DNA of 64,000 nt, taken from positions 57,294,917 through 57,358,916 of the forward strand of contig CM049319.1 of assembly GCA_026874595.1 (NCBI GenBank). Reading direction: 5' to 3'. The stretch comes from Sipunculus nudus. Lineage: Eukaryota; Annelida; Sipuncula; Golfingiida; Sipunculidae. The translations under genes and the position numbers were made by a program. Positions 48,801-58,759 of this stretch are shown one piece after another; the first letter of the stretch is position 1; each line of letters starts with the position of its first letter. The notes below the pieces were generated by a model. The model was given only the letters and a program-made list of their open reading frames with translations, was not told the DNA's origin and searched no databases.

Positions 48801-51800
48801 CTACCCTGCTGATCCCATTGAAAAGCAGAGTGATAATAAAAAATATTGGACTTACACTTTTTACTTTTGCATATCTATAAATCTAATATGAGGGCCTGAA
48901 AATGCCTTTTGAATTGTTTTGGATATTAATTACTGTAACATCCTTTGGAGAATTTGCTACAAGTTTGGTCTCTTATTGGAGGATGTGTGATATCAAATGT
49001 CAGACTTGTCAGAAATCCATTATGTCTGCCAGTTAGCCACCTTAGAAATCCTTTTGTCAGTGCAGTTTCAGTGATTTTAGCTCAGCCGACTTTTAGTCAT
49101 GTTGTGTTATAGCGATGTGTCTTTGTCCGTCGTCCTTCCGTCTGTCCGTCCGGCCAGCCGTCCGGCCGTTAGCAGGGCACAAATTGTAACTGTAAGGGCT
49201 AGATACATGAACCCTATGCAGTCTTAGAGGTTCTAAAAAGATCTCCTTGCAGATCTGAAATTAGGTCACTGTGACCTATATTCTCTGAGTTACGGGGTGT
49301 GTTTGCATCTCCCAGAATTAATTCTTATAGCAAAAATAATCATCCCAAACCTTACATGTCAATAAAGGAACAAACCTTTTGATATTTAGGTCTTAGGGTC
49401 AATGTCACACGACCAGCTTCTTGAAAAAAGTTGTGGATGCATTTCAAGTCAGACTTTTCATCCCACACCTTCCATCTTCCAAGTATGGTCAGATACCATA
49501 TGGTATACCATCAGGCTTTAAATACAGGTCATGCTTGTCAGCTGAGCGTCATGAACCATGGGTCACTTGTATTTAATACAGATGGCTCAGTCAAAATACC
49601 AACTCTGTCATATTTGGGTAAAAAATGAAGGAAAAGAAGCATAGTTTGAGCTCGTTTATGTTTATCATTGTGGTCACCAGCTGTAAACGCATGTAACGGG
49701 GATCAGCTATTAGTATAAGTGGTGAACACACTACATAAGGTCATAGGTACCTAAAAAACAAGTAAACAAAGCACTGAATTTTTATATCCCCGGACAAAGT
49801 CGGGGGATACTATGTTTTCATACCGGTCCTGCCGCCGCCGCCGCATATAAATCTTGTTGGCGCGATAACCCAAAAAATATTTCACGGAACTTTACCAAAC
49901 TTGGTATATGTATAGATATGGGTAAGAGGACGACGCCTATTTAAAATGAGGTCATGACCTTTACTAGGAGAGTGTCCTTGACCTTGAATTGGTCCAGTTT
50001 TGGGGAAAATCACAGAAATTCTTTAATATCTCAAGAAATCTTGCATGGATTTATCCCAAAATCAAGTTGATGGAAGATCATGGATAGGGTTGTCATGTTC
50101 CAGAAACTGGTGGCGCCACCTATTATTCTTTACTTGTTTTCGTTCCGTTTAATACCCCCAAAATTGCCACCTTACAGTACTGTGAGCATTATAAGTCAAA
50201 AACAAATGGACAGATTTCTTTTATATTATGCATATACATAGGTATGGGTTATGGGATGATGTTTATTTAAATTGGGGTCATGACCTTTTCTATGAGAGTG
50301 GCCTTGACCTTGAATATTGCCATATATGGTGAAAATCACACACCTCTTTTGATATCTCCAGTGTTGATAGCCATATGGATTTCAAACATGACTAATGTAT
50401 GGCCCACCACTAAAGTAAGAACCTTAAAGGTTCTAGGGTCATGAGGTCAAAGGTCAAGGTCACTGGACTGGCATCTTAAAAGATACTGTGGATGCATTTT
50501 TAGCCAAACTTTCATCCCAGGTCTTCCATCTTGAATATATAGCTCACTTGCCAATAGTGGATGATCCATATCAATTTTGGGGTCACAAGGCCAAAGGTCA
50601 AGGCCACAGGAGCTATCTGTCCAAAAGTTAGTTTCTGGATGATAATTTCTGCTTTTATTGATGTATTGATTTCAAACTTGACTTATATATGTCCCATTGA
50701 AAAAGCAAGACCAGAATTGATTTTGGGGTCATGAGGTCAAAGGTCAAGGTCACAGGACACATCTTTAAAAAGATTGTGGATGCATTTTCAGCCAAACATT
50801 TCATCTCAGACCTTTCATCTTGCACATAGAGTTCATCTGCCAATAGTGGATGATCCATATCAATTTTGAGGTCACAAGGTCAAAGGTGAAGGTCACAGGA
50901 GCCATCTGTCCTAAAATTAGTTTCTGGATGATAATTCCTGCTTTTATTGACGTATGGATTTCAAAATTGACTTGTATATGTTCCATTGGAAAAGCAAGAC
51001 CCAAATTGATTTTGGGGTCATGAGGTCAAAGGTCAAGGTCACAGGACACATCTTTAAAAAGATGTGGATGCATTTTCAGCCAATCATTTCATCTCAGATC
51101 TTTCATCTTGCACATATAATTCACCTACCAAGAGAGGAAGAACCCTATCAAATTTGAGGTCACAAGGTCAAAGGTTAAGGTCACAGGAGCCATCTGTCAA
51201 AAAATTAGTTTCTCGATGACAATTCCTGCTTTATTGATGTATAGGTTTCAAACTTGACTTGTATATGTCCCATTGGAAAAGCTAGACCCGAAATGATTTT
51301 TGGGTCATGAGGTCAAAGGTCAAGGTCACAGGACACATCTTTAAAAAGATCAAGGTCACAGGACCAACATCTTCAACAAGATTGTGGATTGATAGATGGA
51401 AGAAACAATAAATATGCTAAGTGTCAGAATATGCTGCTAAAAATGGGGGCCTATTCTTAAAGGGGGGGGCGGGCTACTATGTCTGGGGATACTCTGGCAC
51501 CTGCGGTGCCAAGAAATGTCTAGTTCTGAGGGATGATTTAACTTTATACTCGACCCCCCCCCCCCCCACCCCACACACACATACCCTTGGATCCGCGCCT
51601 CTAACCACTTTCCTTTTCCAGTGTAGTAGGCCGTATCAGGAGTTTCGCGTGATAGTGTGTTGTTAGCGCCAGATCAGCCCTCTGACATTACGGCCAGAAT
51701 CCCTAACTGAGTCGTGTTTGTCACGGCTAGTGTGTTGTGCGTCATACTGCTGATAAGGGCTTTTTGTAGGTCGTATCAAGATTTACAAATGTTCACTTAC

Positions 51801-53143
51801 ACACAAAAACACTTAATTACAACTAGCCTCGTCATTCCAAACAAACACAGATAAATAGACCATATAAATTAGTCAATTTTTTAAAATATTTAAAAAAAAA
51901 ATAATATTCTTTATTTATTTTCTTCAAATAATTTTTGAAAACTTCTTGGTTTTATACATAGAAAAAGGTCGATTTCACTAGACAAGAATAAAAGTGCTTT
52001 GTGTAAGACGCAGTACAGGTCATGGCCCCGAACCTCCGGACTGAAGGTACCCAAGGGGCTTCGAAATCCAAATTCCAAACCTTAAAGCTCTGAAGTATTT
52101 ATTACAGGTAATGATTCCACCGTTATTCATCATTCCTATATACAATTAATACATATATTATCTACATTCAATAGACTACAAATCTTTCTTCTAACGAATG
52201 CAAGCCTCCGCCATTCACTTTAACGGCCAAAATTCCACGGTTCATTCGAGTATAAGCGACTGTACATTTGTGAATTTTCCCGAAAGGCCCTTAAAATTTC
52301 ATGAGATTCCGTTAATCATTGGGCCAGGTAGGTCGTAAACAAATGCTCACAAACACACGAACTCATACCCTCCTGAAGGAACCAAATAAAGCCACAAAAC
52401 AGGCCACGAATCTTTAGTTTGTCTGGCATATAACCCGTTTTTGTTTAGTTCATGTACTTTATGATAGATAGCCATTTTGAGAAACGATGTCAGATATCTC
52501 AGGATTTAGGTGAAAATATAGAAAATGACCTCCTAATGACACACTTGACAAGATTCTCGACGGTTAATGTAAAAAAAAAGCATTTCCAAGACGAAGCAAG
52601 AGAGGATTCGCGTAACAACGAATAGAGTGCTACCACCGTCAGTTATAATATAAATATAAAACACTGGCTAGATATTTTCAAATTTTGATTGGAACATATT
52701 TAGTAAACAGTTTGTCGGTCTGGCGGTATGTGTGCAAGACAATTGTAAATTGTTTAATAGATTTCTTACACATATTTATGACATGCTGGCCTATACGGCA
52801 AGAAATGCGCTTCCCTAGTGCTGTCTTGTTTGATATTTTGTGATCTGTCATGCAGGTTGGCCGCGATTACCGTCCCGAGGAAGTTTTAGTGAAGACAGTG
52901 GATCGGAAGTTAGTCATCAGCGCCCGGCATGAAGAGAGAGCCCCCGGTCGGTCCTCCACCAAGGAATTCAACAGAGAGTTCGATCTTCCGGAGTCCGTGG
53001 ATCCCAACACAGTCACAGCGGTCCTCAACGACGAGGGAAAGCTGGTTATTGAGGCCCCTATGACGTCATACAGCCGCGGCCAATACACGGCCCCGCCGGG
53101 TACCAAGCCGCCCCGTATTGGAGTCACGATTAAAAAACTATAA
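44724..53143 (+). CDS. Small heat-shock protein with two alpha-crystallin domains (spliced)
   Basis: Join 44724-45272, 46002-46121, 52856-53143: 318 residues, all junctions phase 0 and GT-AG. Small heat-shock proteins are ATP-independent cytosolic chaperones that hold unfolding clients. Residues 1-112 are a charged N-terminal arm. The first alpha-crystallin domain (~113-188) has the conserved Arg (R159) in SEFSRQVDIPPHVD and an end strand DGILQVEAP. A Ser-rich linker (~191-216) follows. The second domain (~217-292) has R263 in KEFNREFDLPESVD and NDEGKLVIEAP. The C-terminal tail ends with an I-x-V motif (I311-V313), the usual oligomer anchor. Tandem-domain sHSPs are known in flatworms (p40 egg antigen type) and annotated similarly in molluscs. 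The start ATG is 11 nt after the acceptor. No clear AATAAA follows before 54.3 kb. Confidence 0.9.
45790..45836. repeat. (CT)n tract ending CAG|GTAAC in intron 2
   Basis: About 20 CT units end in TCAGGTAAC. The run is 165 bp upstream of the true exon 3 acceptor and makes a very strong pyrimidine tract plus AG, followed at once by a GT donor-like sequence. Confidence 0.85.
46002..46121 (+). CDS. sHSP coding exon 3 (residues 184-223)
   Basis: The acceptor TTGTTTCAG ends at 46001 and the donor GTCGAG|GTAACA starts at 46122. The 40 codons finish the first domain (VEAPVSA), supply the linker, and begin the second domain (RLKMVVE). The adjoining exons are read in the same phase. The exon is too short to stand out as an open frame alone; it was recognised by homology of the product and the splice sites. 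Confidence 0.88.
46441..46730 (+). repeat. Tandem duplication of ~145 bp in intron 3
   Basis: 46441-46583 and 46584-46730 are near-identical (CTACCTGTTCATTA, GGAAAGTTTAGTCTATCCG, ACGACAGATGAGCCTCC). A diverged third relative sits outside the gene at about 56098-56260 (CGACAGATGGCCCTTCAGTA). Confidence 0.8.
46855..47105 (+). repeat. Imperfect ~18-20 bp minisatellite
   Basis: Repeats of CTCCTGTTATGGCTTA and variants, about a dozen units, lie in intron 3. Confidence 0.75.
47239..48370 (+). mobile_element. AGCTCAGCTGA element, 3' end unclear
   Basis: The 5' end AGCTCAGCTGACTTTCAGTC is followed by the GTCCGTCGTCC and GTTAGCAGGGCACAAATCG leader. The receptor-like palindrome has one mismatch here (AGGTCA-CTG-CGACCT, 47423-47437). 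Four to five core monomers follow at ~140-bp spacing, one with exact AGGTCAAAGGTCAAGGTCA (47988-48006). I cannot find the usual CAGCTGAGC...CCATGGG end, so it is probably 3'-truncated. Confidence 0.7.
49079..49570 (+). mobile_element. Short internally deleted AGCTCAGCTGA element
   Basis: Both ends are present: AGCTCAGCCGACTTTTAGTC at the left, and GTCAGCTGAGCGTCATGAAC, CATGGGTCACTTG at the right. Only the leader, with a perfect AGGTCA-CTG-TGACCT palindrome (49263-49277), and a remnant of one core monomer remain. It is useful for defining the family's termini. Confidence 0.75.
49787..51523 (+). mobile_element. Helitron/HINE-like element, copy H4 (best preserved)
   Basis: The left end is A|TCCCCGGACAAAGTC. 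The right end has a perfect hairpin GGCACC-TGC-GGTGCC (51496-51510), nine bases, then CTAG|T, the classic Helitron 3' signature. The subterminal GTCTGGGGATA (51481-51491) is the inverse of the 5' TATCCCC region. The leader holds AGGTCATGACCT (49949-49960) and GGTGGCGCCACC (50109-50120). Seven core monomers (50444-51330) include four exact AGGTCAAAGGTCAAGGTCA. It sits in intron 3 in the sense orientation, and has no Rep/helicase. Confidence 0.88.
51524..52855. other. Distal intron 3, mostly AT-rich
   Basis: C-tract DNA at about 51554-51569 with a GGATCCGCGCC patch may be a decayed MITE end. The rest up to the exon 4 acceptor (CTGTCATGCAG, ending 52855) shows nothing recognisable. Confidence 0.55.
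52856..53143 (+). CDS. sHSP coding exon 4 (residues 224-318, stop)
   Basis: The acceptor is CATGCAG|GTTGGC. The exon encodes most of the second alpha-crystallin domain and the C-terminal tail with its I-x-V motif, and ends with TAA at 53141-53143. It is GC-richer than the surrounding intron, as expected of a coding exon. An in-frame ATG just before the acceptor is not used if splicing is as proposed. Confidence 0.92.
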   Translation, partial: VGRDYRPEEVLVKTVDRKLVISARHEERAPGRSSTKEFNREFDLPESVDPNTVTAVLNDEGKLVIEAPMTSYSRGQYTAPPGTKPPRIGVTIKKL

Positions 53144-53868
53144 AAGGAAAAATATGTTCACGAGACAAACATGAATGAGTTGGAATATTGTGTTGTAATT
53201 TAACGAGATATTTTCCACAAAGCATTTGAAATCGGTAACCGGATCTGGTCAGCGCGCGGTAAGTTAAAGGAATAATGTTCTGGCGAACGAGCTTCAATTT
53301 GTGTCATATAAGCACATTTTGTATTTGTTTTCGATGTGCCGCAGTACAGCGTATATGTTCTTATGAATATTATCAAACAAAACGATCTCCAGAAGATTCA
53401 AATGGATATTCCTTCTTGTACTATGTATGAATTAATCCCGATATCTGTGGATCCTATCAAAAGGTGAACTCGAGTAGAAACAAAGTGGGCAACACAAAAT
53501 CAATCCAAAGGATTTTACTGACTTTAATTCGAATATTTTAAAATATTGTTGTAGGAATTTATATTCCCGCATCAATCGACCATTGAAATCATTATACAAC
53601 TTTTGTTCAAAGCTCGATTAACATATAACCCAAAATATATAAACATATATGGCCATTGGCCATTTAACAAATGTTTTGTGATCTCAATGGCCTGCATATG
53701 CCACAGGAAAAGAAATAATAGTGACATATTTTAGTATCCGAGGATGTATGTGATCCACAAGTAGACATACTCTTGTACTTGTCTCTGTTTCTAGTATTTT
53801 ATCAAACACCCATTCCTTGTCCTTTTACAATTCGACGTATCAAAGTTTACGTAGAAACGACAGGTTTT
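53144..53868 (+). other. Probable 3' UTR of the sHSP gene, end unknown
   Basis: No canonical AATAAA is seen in this stretch. The first candidates lie further on, inside a MITE (about 54341) and at about 54605, so the transcript end is uncertain. Confidence 0.4.
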
Positions 53869-54119
53869 CAGGGGCGGATGCAGGCTTTGAGAATAGGAGC
53901 TGAGGAGTGTAGGGGGAGGGGAGGGGGAAACTCCTACATATAGTACGAACATTTGAAGGTTTTTTCACCGCCAATGGGACACTCCTGTTGACTTTAATAT
54001 ACATTATGATGAGAAATCCGGCTCTGTTCAAGGTATTGAGCGCCTATTGTTCTATATCAAAATTCGTTTTTAGGCCAAGGGGGATGGAGGGGGGGGGGGG
54101 GGGGTTCAATCCGCCCCTG
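53869..54119. mobile_element. MITE with CAGGGGCGGAT ends
   Basis: The inverted ends are CAGGGGCGGATGCAGG and ATCCGCCCCTG. GGTTTT abuts both sides as a possible duplication. A G-tract (about 54090-54104) lies next to the right end. It is hAT-like by its CAGGGGCG termini and non-coding. Confidence 0.65.
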
Positions 54120-54194
54120 GGTTTTAGTGAACTGGCGCGGCGTAGGAATATTACATTCGAAGAATATTTTGTATCTTGATTCTTGAACGAAATC

Positions 54195-54399
54195 CAGGGG
54201 CGGATCCAGGATTTAGGAAAGGAGGGGGTCAAACCCAGAAGGAATAATAAAAAACCAATAACAAAAGGTCCCAGTTCTGCAAAAGGAGGGGGTCCAGGCC
54301 GTAAAAATTGGTCTGAACTCCACCCCTCCCCCCCCCCCCAAATAAAAAAAAAATGCAGTTGCTGAAAAAGGGCGGTCCGGACCCCTGGATTCGCTTCTG
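54195..54399. mobile_element. Second MITE with CAGGGGCGGAT ends
   Basis: The left end is CAGGGGCGGATCCAGG and the right end CCTGGATTCGCTTCTG, with AAATC on both sides. It is the same family as 53869-54119, only 75 bp away. It has a C-tract at about 54326-54340. Confidence 0.65.
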
Positions 54400-55726
54400 A
54401 AATCTGGTTGAATGTTTATGTTTACAAGACACGTCATTTGTAAAGTTGCGATGATCCATAAAAAATGTCTAATTCTGATAAAGACACGGTCACGGTATTT
54501 CAAGGGTAAATGAACGTATTACGGTAGTATGATGATTATATAAATTACGAGAAACTGTAGTTCTCTTATTTTTCTAGCCGTAACAGTATTTAATTATACC
54601 AAAAATAAAAATTTGTATATTAAATGTCAAAAATTATGTTAACAAAGTATTAATGCTTTCAAAGATTAAACTGGCCTTTTATCCACAAGACTAACGATAC
54701 GTAATGGCGACGCCTGACCCAAAGTGTTCGGATCATATACATCGACATAAAAAAATCGTAGCTGTTATACCCCATTTGATAATTGTGAACATGGAAAATG
54801 TTTGTTCTGGATTAGTTCATGTTAAATCTTTGAAATGTTAATACCTTAAAAAATATCAAACAGGTTGTGTATGTATCTGTTTTTGTTACTCCGCATCAAT
54901 CAGAATTGAGCACTAATAACATATTAAAATCTAAGAGTCTGCAGTTCTGATTTCAATATTTAGAATGTCTTCCGGGAAAAAATATTTTTATGTATTTTTC
55001 ATGATCAAAGTTATTACATGTACAACCAAGATATGACCACATCTATATTACAATTTCAATAATGAAATGTATCCTGGTACCTACGTGATTCTTTGTATTA
55101 ATACCGAATGTAGCTGATTTATGTATGGCAGGGTGTTTGCTGTAAGTGTGTCGATCTTGAAAATGATGTTCACGCTCAGTGTACAAGTACACACAAAATA
55201 AGGTGCTTGTGTTGATCCGTGTCTCTTCCATATAAAATGTGCCTTTGTTATACAAATATCCCTGGTAAATAAATGAGTCACTCTGCTGACGTCACATCCG
55301 TCAAATAGTCGGAATTTCCTTCAAATTGACCTCAGACGGCCGTATGTGCCGGCCGAGGGTTAATTTGGAGACATGACCAAACAAGTTTATAATATATTAT
55401 TTAACGACCACGCATGTTAACCGCCATATTCACGTCCACTCTAACATGACAGTGACTTGCACAATATATTGTATTATAATGATGATTAAGTGCTGTATGT
55501 CTTGGAGGTCACATGGTAAAGCGGTATATGCGGGGACGTCGTCTTCATGTAATATATTAATGAACTCGTAGTGAAAATTATGTCACGCAGTTTTTGGTTG
55601 AATGTAACCACTTAGCTCAGCGTGCTTGATCCTTATACACGCAAGTGGACTGATACAGGCACGGACCCTCTTGTAACGAATTGTTCTTGTTGATAACATT
55701 TATTCCGTCAATAATATCTATTCCTT

Positions 55727-55730
<4 letters not shown>
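54400..55730. other. Intergenic AT-rich DNA, no gene recognised
   Basis: Only short overlapping frames (for example 55043-55281, reverse) occur, with no recognisable product. Confidence 0.5.

Positions 55731-55789
<59 letters not shown>
55731..55789. repeat. (TA)n microsatellite
   Basis: About 29 uninterrupted AT units. Confidence 0.9.
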
Positions 55790-55791
<2 letters not shown>

Positions 55792-56599
55792 CCCTGTTCA
55801 TGATTTGTTTTCAGCCTTCAGTGAAAACACACCACCGTATAGTCACCCATTGTCCAGTCTGCCATGTATTTCTGAACACAAGTGAGGCCTGGTGCTAGCT
55901 TGTGAATACCCGCATGTTTCTGCACCGTGTTGTGTTGTAAAACAATGAATGTATCGGTTTGCCAAATAACAGCTTTTCATTATCACATTCTCTCACTGTC
56001 TTGTTTGTTTCTGTCGGATGAAGTGCGACTGGAATTATGAATAACATCTCATATTATCTTGTTCACGATTTTGCAACTGAAGATCATTTTAGTTTTATCC
56101 TATATACGACAGATGGCCCTTCAGTATAAGGCAGACTCTTAAGTAATTTATAAATAGATAATGCAACAACATCCCCGTGACAGGTAAACATTTTGTTACA
56201 CAATGCATAGGAATAAAATACCTTTTGATAATTTGTGAATTAATTAAAAAATAACTATAGGCAACTTTATTTAAAAACCCCAACATATCCATATGTATAA
56301 TCAATATAATCCAATTGTGTAGTTGATGCTATGGGTATCCTGTGTAGGTCCTTAGGTCTTTTTTTCAGAGTAACAAACTGCTTTCTGTCTTGAAACAGTG
56401 TCGTAGTTGATAACGTTGATGGCGCTGCGATAGCCACTTCGTAAAAGTCAATTGAAATAGCTCTGGATTTGTGGCGAAATAAGTAAAATGAGACCCTTTT
56501 GGGCACACTCTGCACCATGCCCGGCAATTCAAGGGCCAAAAACGTTCATATCGATGGCTTGGCCACAGAGGGGTTCTGTGACAAAAGTCCAGTGCCACC

Positions 56600-57720
56600 A
56601 CCGTCAATTATAATATAGATTTTCACAGGGTCGAACATGCAATCCACTTGACAACAGTTGTTGAGAAATGCAAGGTCGGAAAGGCAAAACTAATTAAGAA
56701 TTTGGCGAATTCCATCGAAAAGAATGTCCGAACTGGAGTTGTCCACGTAAAACAGGGTGGAAATGGGTAGCCAACAAGGCAGTTGAAGAGGCAGAAAACA
56801 GATTGCGGCACCAAGACATCGTGGGTACATTGACACATGGAAGAAAGGGCTTAGGTTTGATCATCAGTTGTTATTGGAAAGGAGAGAGGAGATCAGAGAG
56901 GAAAAATCTAGTACTGAGAGAAATCAGAGCCATGAAGGAGGGAGATTGGCAAGCAAAAGCAGTAGGGTTGGGTGGTCAGGGAGAATAGACTCGCTGGTAG
57001 ACAGAGGAAAGATCGATAACATCGAATGAGATTTGGAAGCACCAAGTTCCTTCTTCGCTCTGTGTATAACACTATCCCAAACCTAGCAATTGCACAAATG
57101 GAGCTTAATCGAAAACCTTAAACGCTTATGTTGGGGCAGAGGAAGCTTAAGGCAAAGGGAAGTTACATATGGCGCCTTTATCAGGTACTCTGTAAGCTAA
57201 GTGACACTTTGAAGAAGGCGAGAAAAGCAATGGGAAAATCCATGGTAAGGTGACGCCAAGGCTTATGCAGCTTGTGAAGGAGGGTGCGACAGCATCTAAA
57301 CTAAGGACTATCAGCAGTTTCGGCATTCTTGAAACGGCAAGTTGAGAACAGGATCCCTGCGATGGACATCGACCGGAGACTTGCATTTCATGAGATTGTA
57401 CGCACAGTTCTCTGACCTGATAATGTCCTCTGGTCCCCAGATTACTGACATTCGTGGTCATAGTTTTGACTGTTCGTCTGGAGAAAAGAATTGGAAAAGC
57501 CAATGAGAGGAAGAAGGGCAAGTACCACAACCTGTTAGTAGAGAAAAGGGGCGGTAGACTTAGATCAACCAAGTCGAAGTTGCAGTGCTCAATCGGTAGG
57601 GCGAATGCTCAGCATTTCGGGGCGGCGAGTAACATCGTTAAGATGGCATTTCAAAGGGTCGCACAGGGAATAAACAGAGAGACGGGTAGCTGGAATCCCA
57701 ACACTGACGCCCAGTGACTG
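56600..57720 (+). pseudogene. Decayed transposon ORF (C-terminal part of an RT-type element ORF)
   Basis: Fragments in several frames match, by eye, the C-terminal half of a long ORF that recurs in invertebrate and fish genomes with reverse-transcriptase elements. They are AKAVGLGGQGE (about 56953-56985), RRLAFHEIVRTVL (about 57378-57416) and VRLEKRIGKANERKKGKYHN (about 57469-57528). The last two resemble a 'LRPDIVLWS ... ELTVPWEERI-EA-ERK--KY' block, a possible PD-(D/E)XK-like nuclease fold. Many stops and frame changes make it dead. The element class is uncertain. Its tail runs directly into the minisatellite. Confidence 0.55.
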
Positions 57721-58745
57721 ATCACTACTGTACATCACAGGGAATAAACAGAGAGACGGGTAGCTGGAATCCCAACACTGGCGCCCAATGACTGATCACC
57801 ACTGTGCACCCCCGGGAATAAACAGCGAGACGTGTAGCTGGAAAACCAACACTGACGCCTAGGGACTGATCACCACTGTACATCACCGGGAATAAACCGA
57901 GAGACGGGTAATTGGAAACCATACACTGACTCACAGTGACTGACCACTGCTGTACATCATCGGGAATAAACAGCGAGACGGGTAGCTAGAAACCTAACAC
58001 CGACGTCCAATGACGAAACACCACTGTGGACACCCGGGTGATAAACCAAGAGACGGTTAGCTGGAAACCAAACAATGACGCACAGTGACTTACCACTACT
58101 GTGGATCACCGGATATAAACATAGAGACGGGTAGCTGGAAACCGCACACTGACGCACAGTGACTTACCACTACTGTGGATCACCGGATATAAACATAGAC
58201 GGGTAGCTGGAAACCGCACACTGACGCACAGTGACTTACCACTACTGTGGATCACCGGATATAAACATAGAGACGGGTAGCTGGAAACCGCACACTGACG
58301 CACAGTGACTTACCACTACTGTGGATCACCGGATATAAACATAGAGACGAGTAGCTGGAAACCGCACACTGACGCACAGTGACTGATCACTATCATGGAT
58401 CCCGGCAATAAACAGAGAGACGGGTAGCTGGAAACCAAACACTGACGCCCAATGACTGATCACCATTGTGCACCCCCGGGAATAAACAGAGACGGGTAGC
58501 TGAAAACCATACACTGACTCACAGTGACTGAACACAACTGTGCAGCCCCGGAAATAAACAGAGAAACGGGTAGCTGGAAACCATACACTGACTCACAGTG
58601 ACTGAACACAACTGTGCGACCCCATAAATAAACAGAGAAACGGGTAGCTGGAAACCATACACTGACTCACAGTGACTGATCACTACTGTGCACCCCCGGG
58701 AATAAACAGCGAGACGGGTAGCTGGAAACCATACACTGACTCACT
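57661..58745 (+). repeat. ~75-bp minisatellite, about 15 units
   Basis: Units contain GGGAATAAACAGAGAGACGG, GTAGCTGGAAACC, CACTGACGCACAGTGACT and an ACCACTACTGTG patch. I count about 15 occurrences of the GGTAGCTGG-like core between 57682 and 58725. The middle units (58090-58400) are nearly identical, which points to recent expansion. The first unit overlaps the end of the decayed ORF. Confidence 0.9.
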
Positions 58746-58759
58746 GCGACTGATCGCCA

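Noticed and set aside
24110-51157. Recurrent short frames reading MRSKVKVTG...W-HF-PN (for example 24110, 36639, 37167, 47701, 50954)
   Set aside because: They are translations of the ~145-bp core monomers. They recur because the DNA repeats, break at different places in each copy, and have no shared start or domain.
57661-58745. CRISPR-like array
   Set aside because: The whole ~75-bp unit repeats without unique spacers. It is a minisatellite in eukaryotic DNA.
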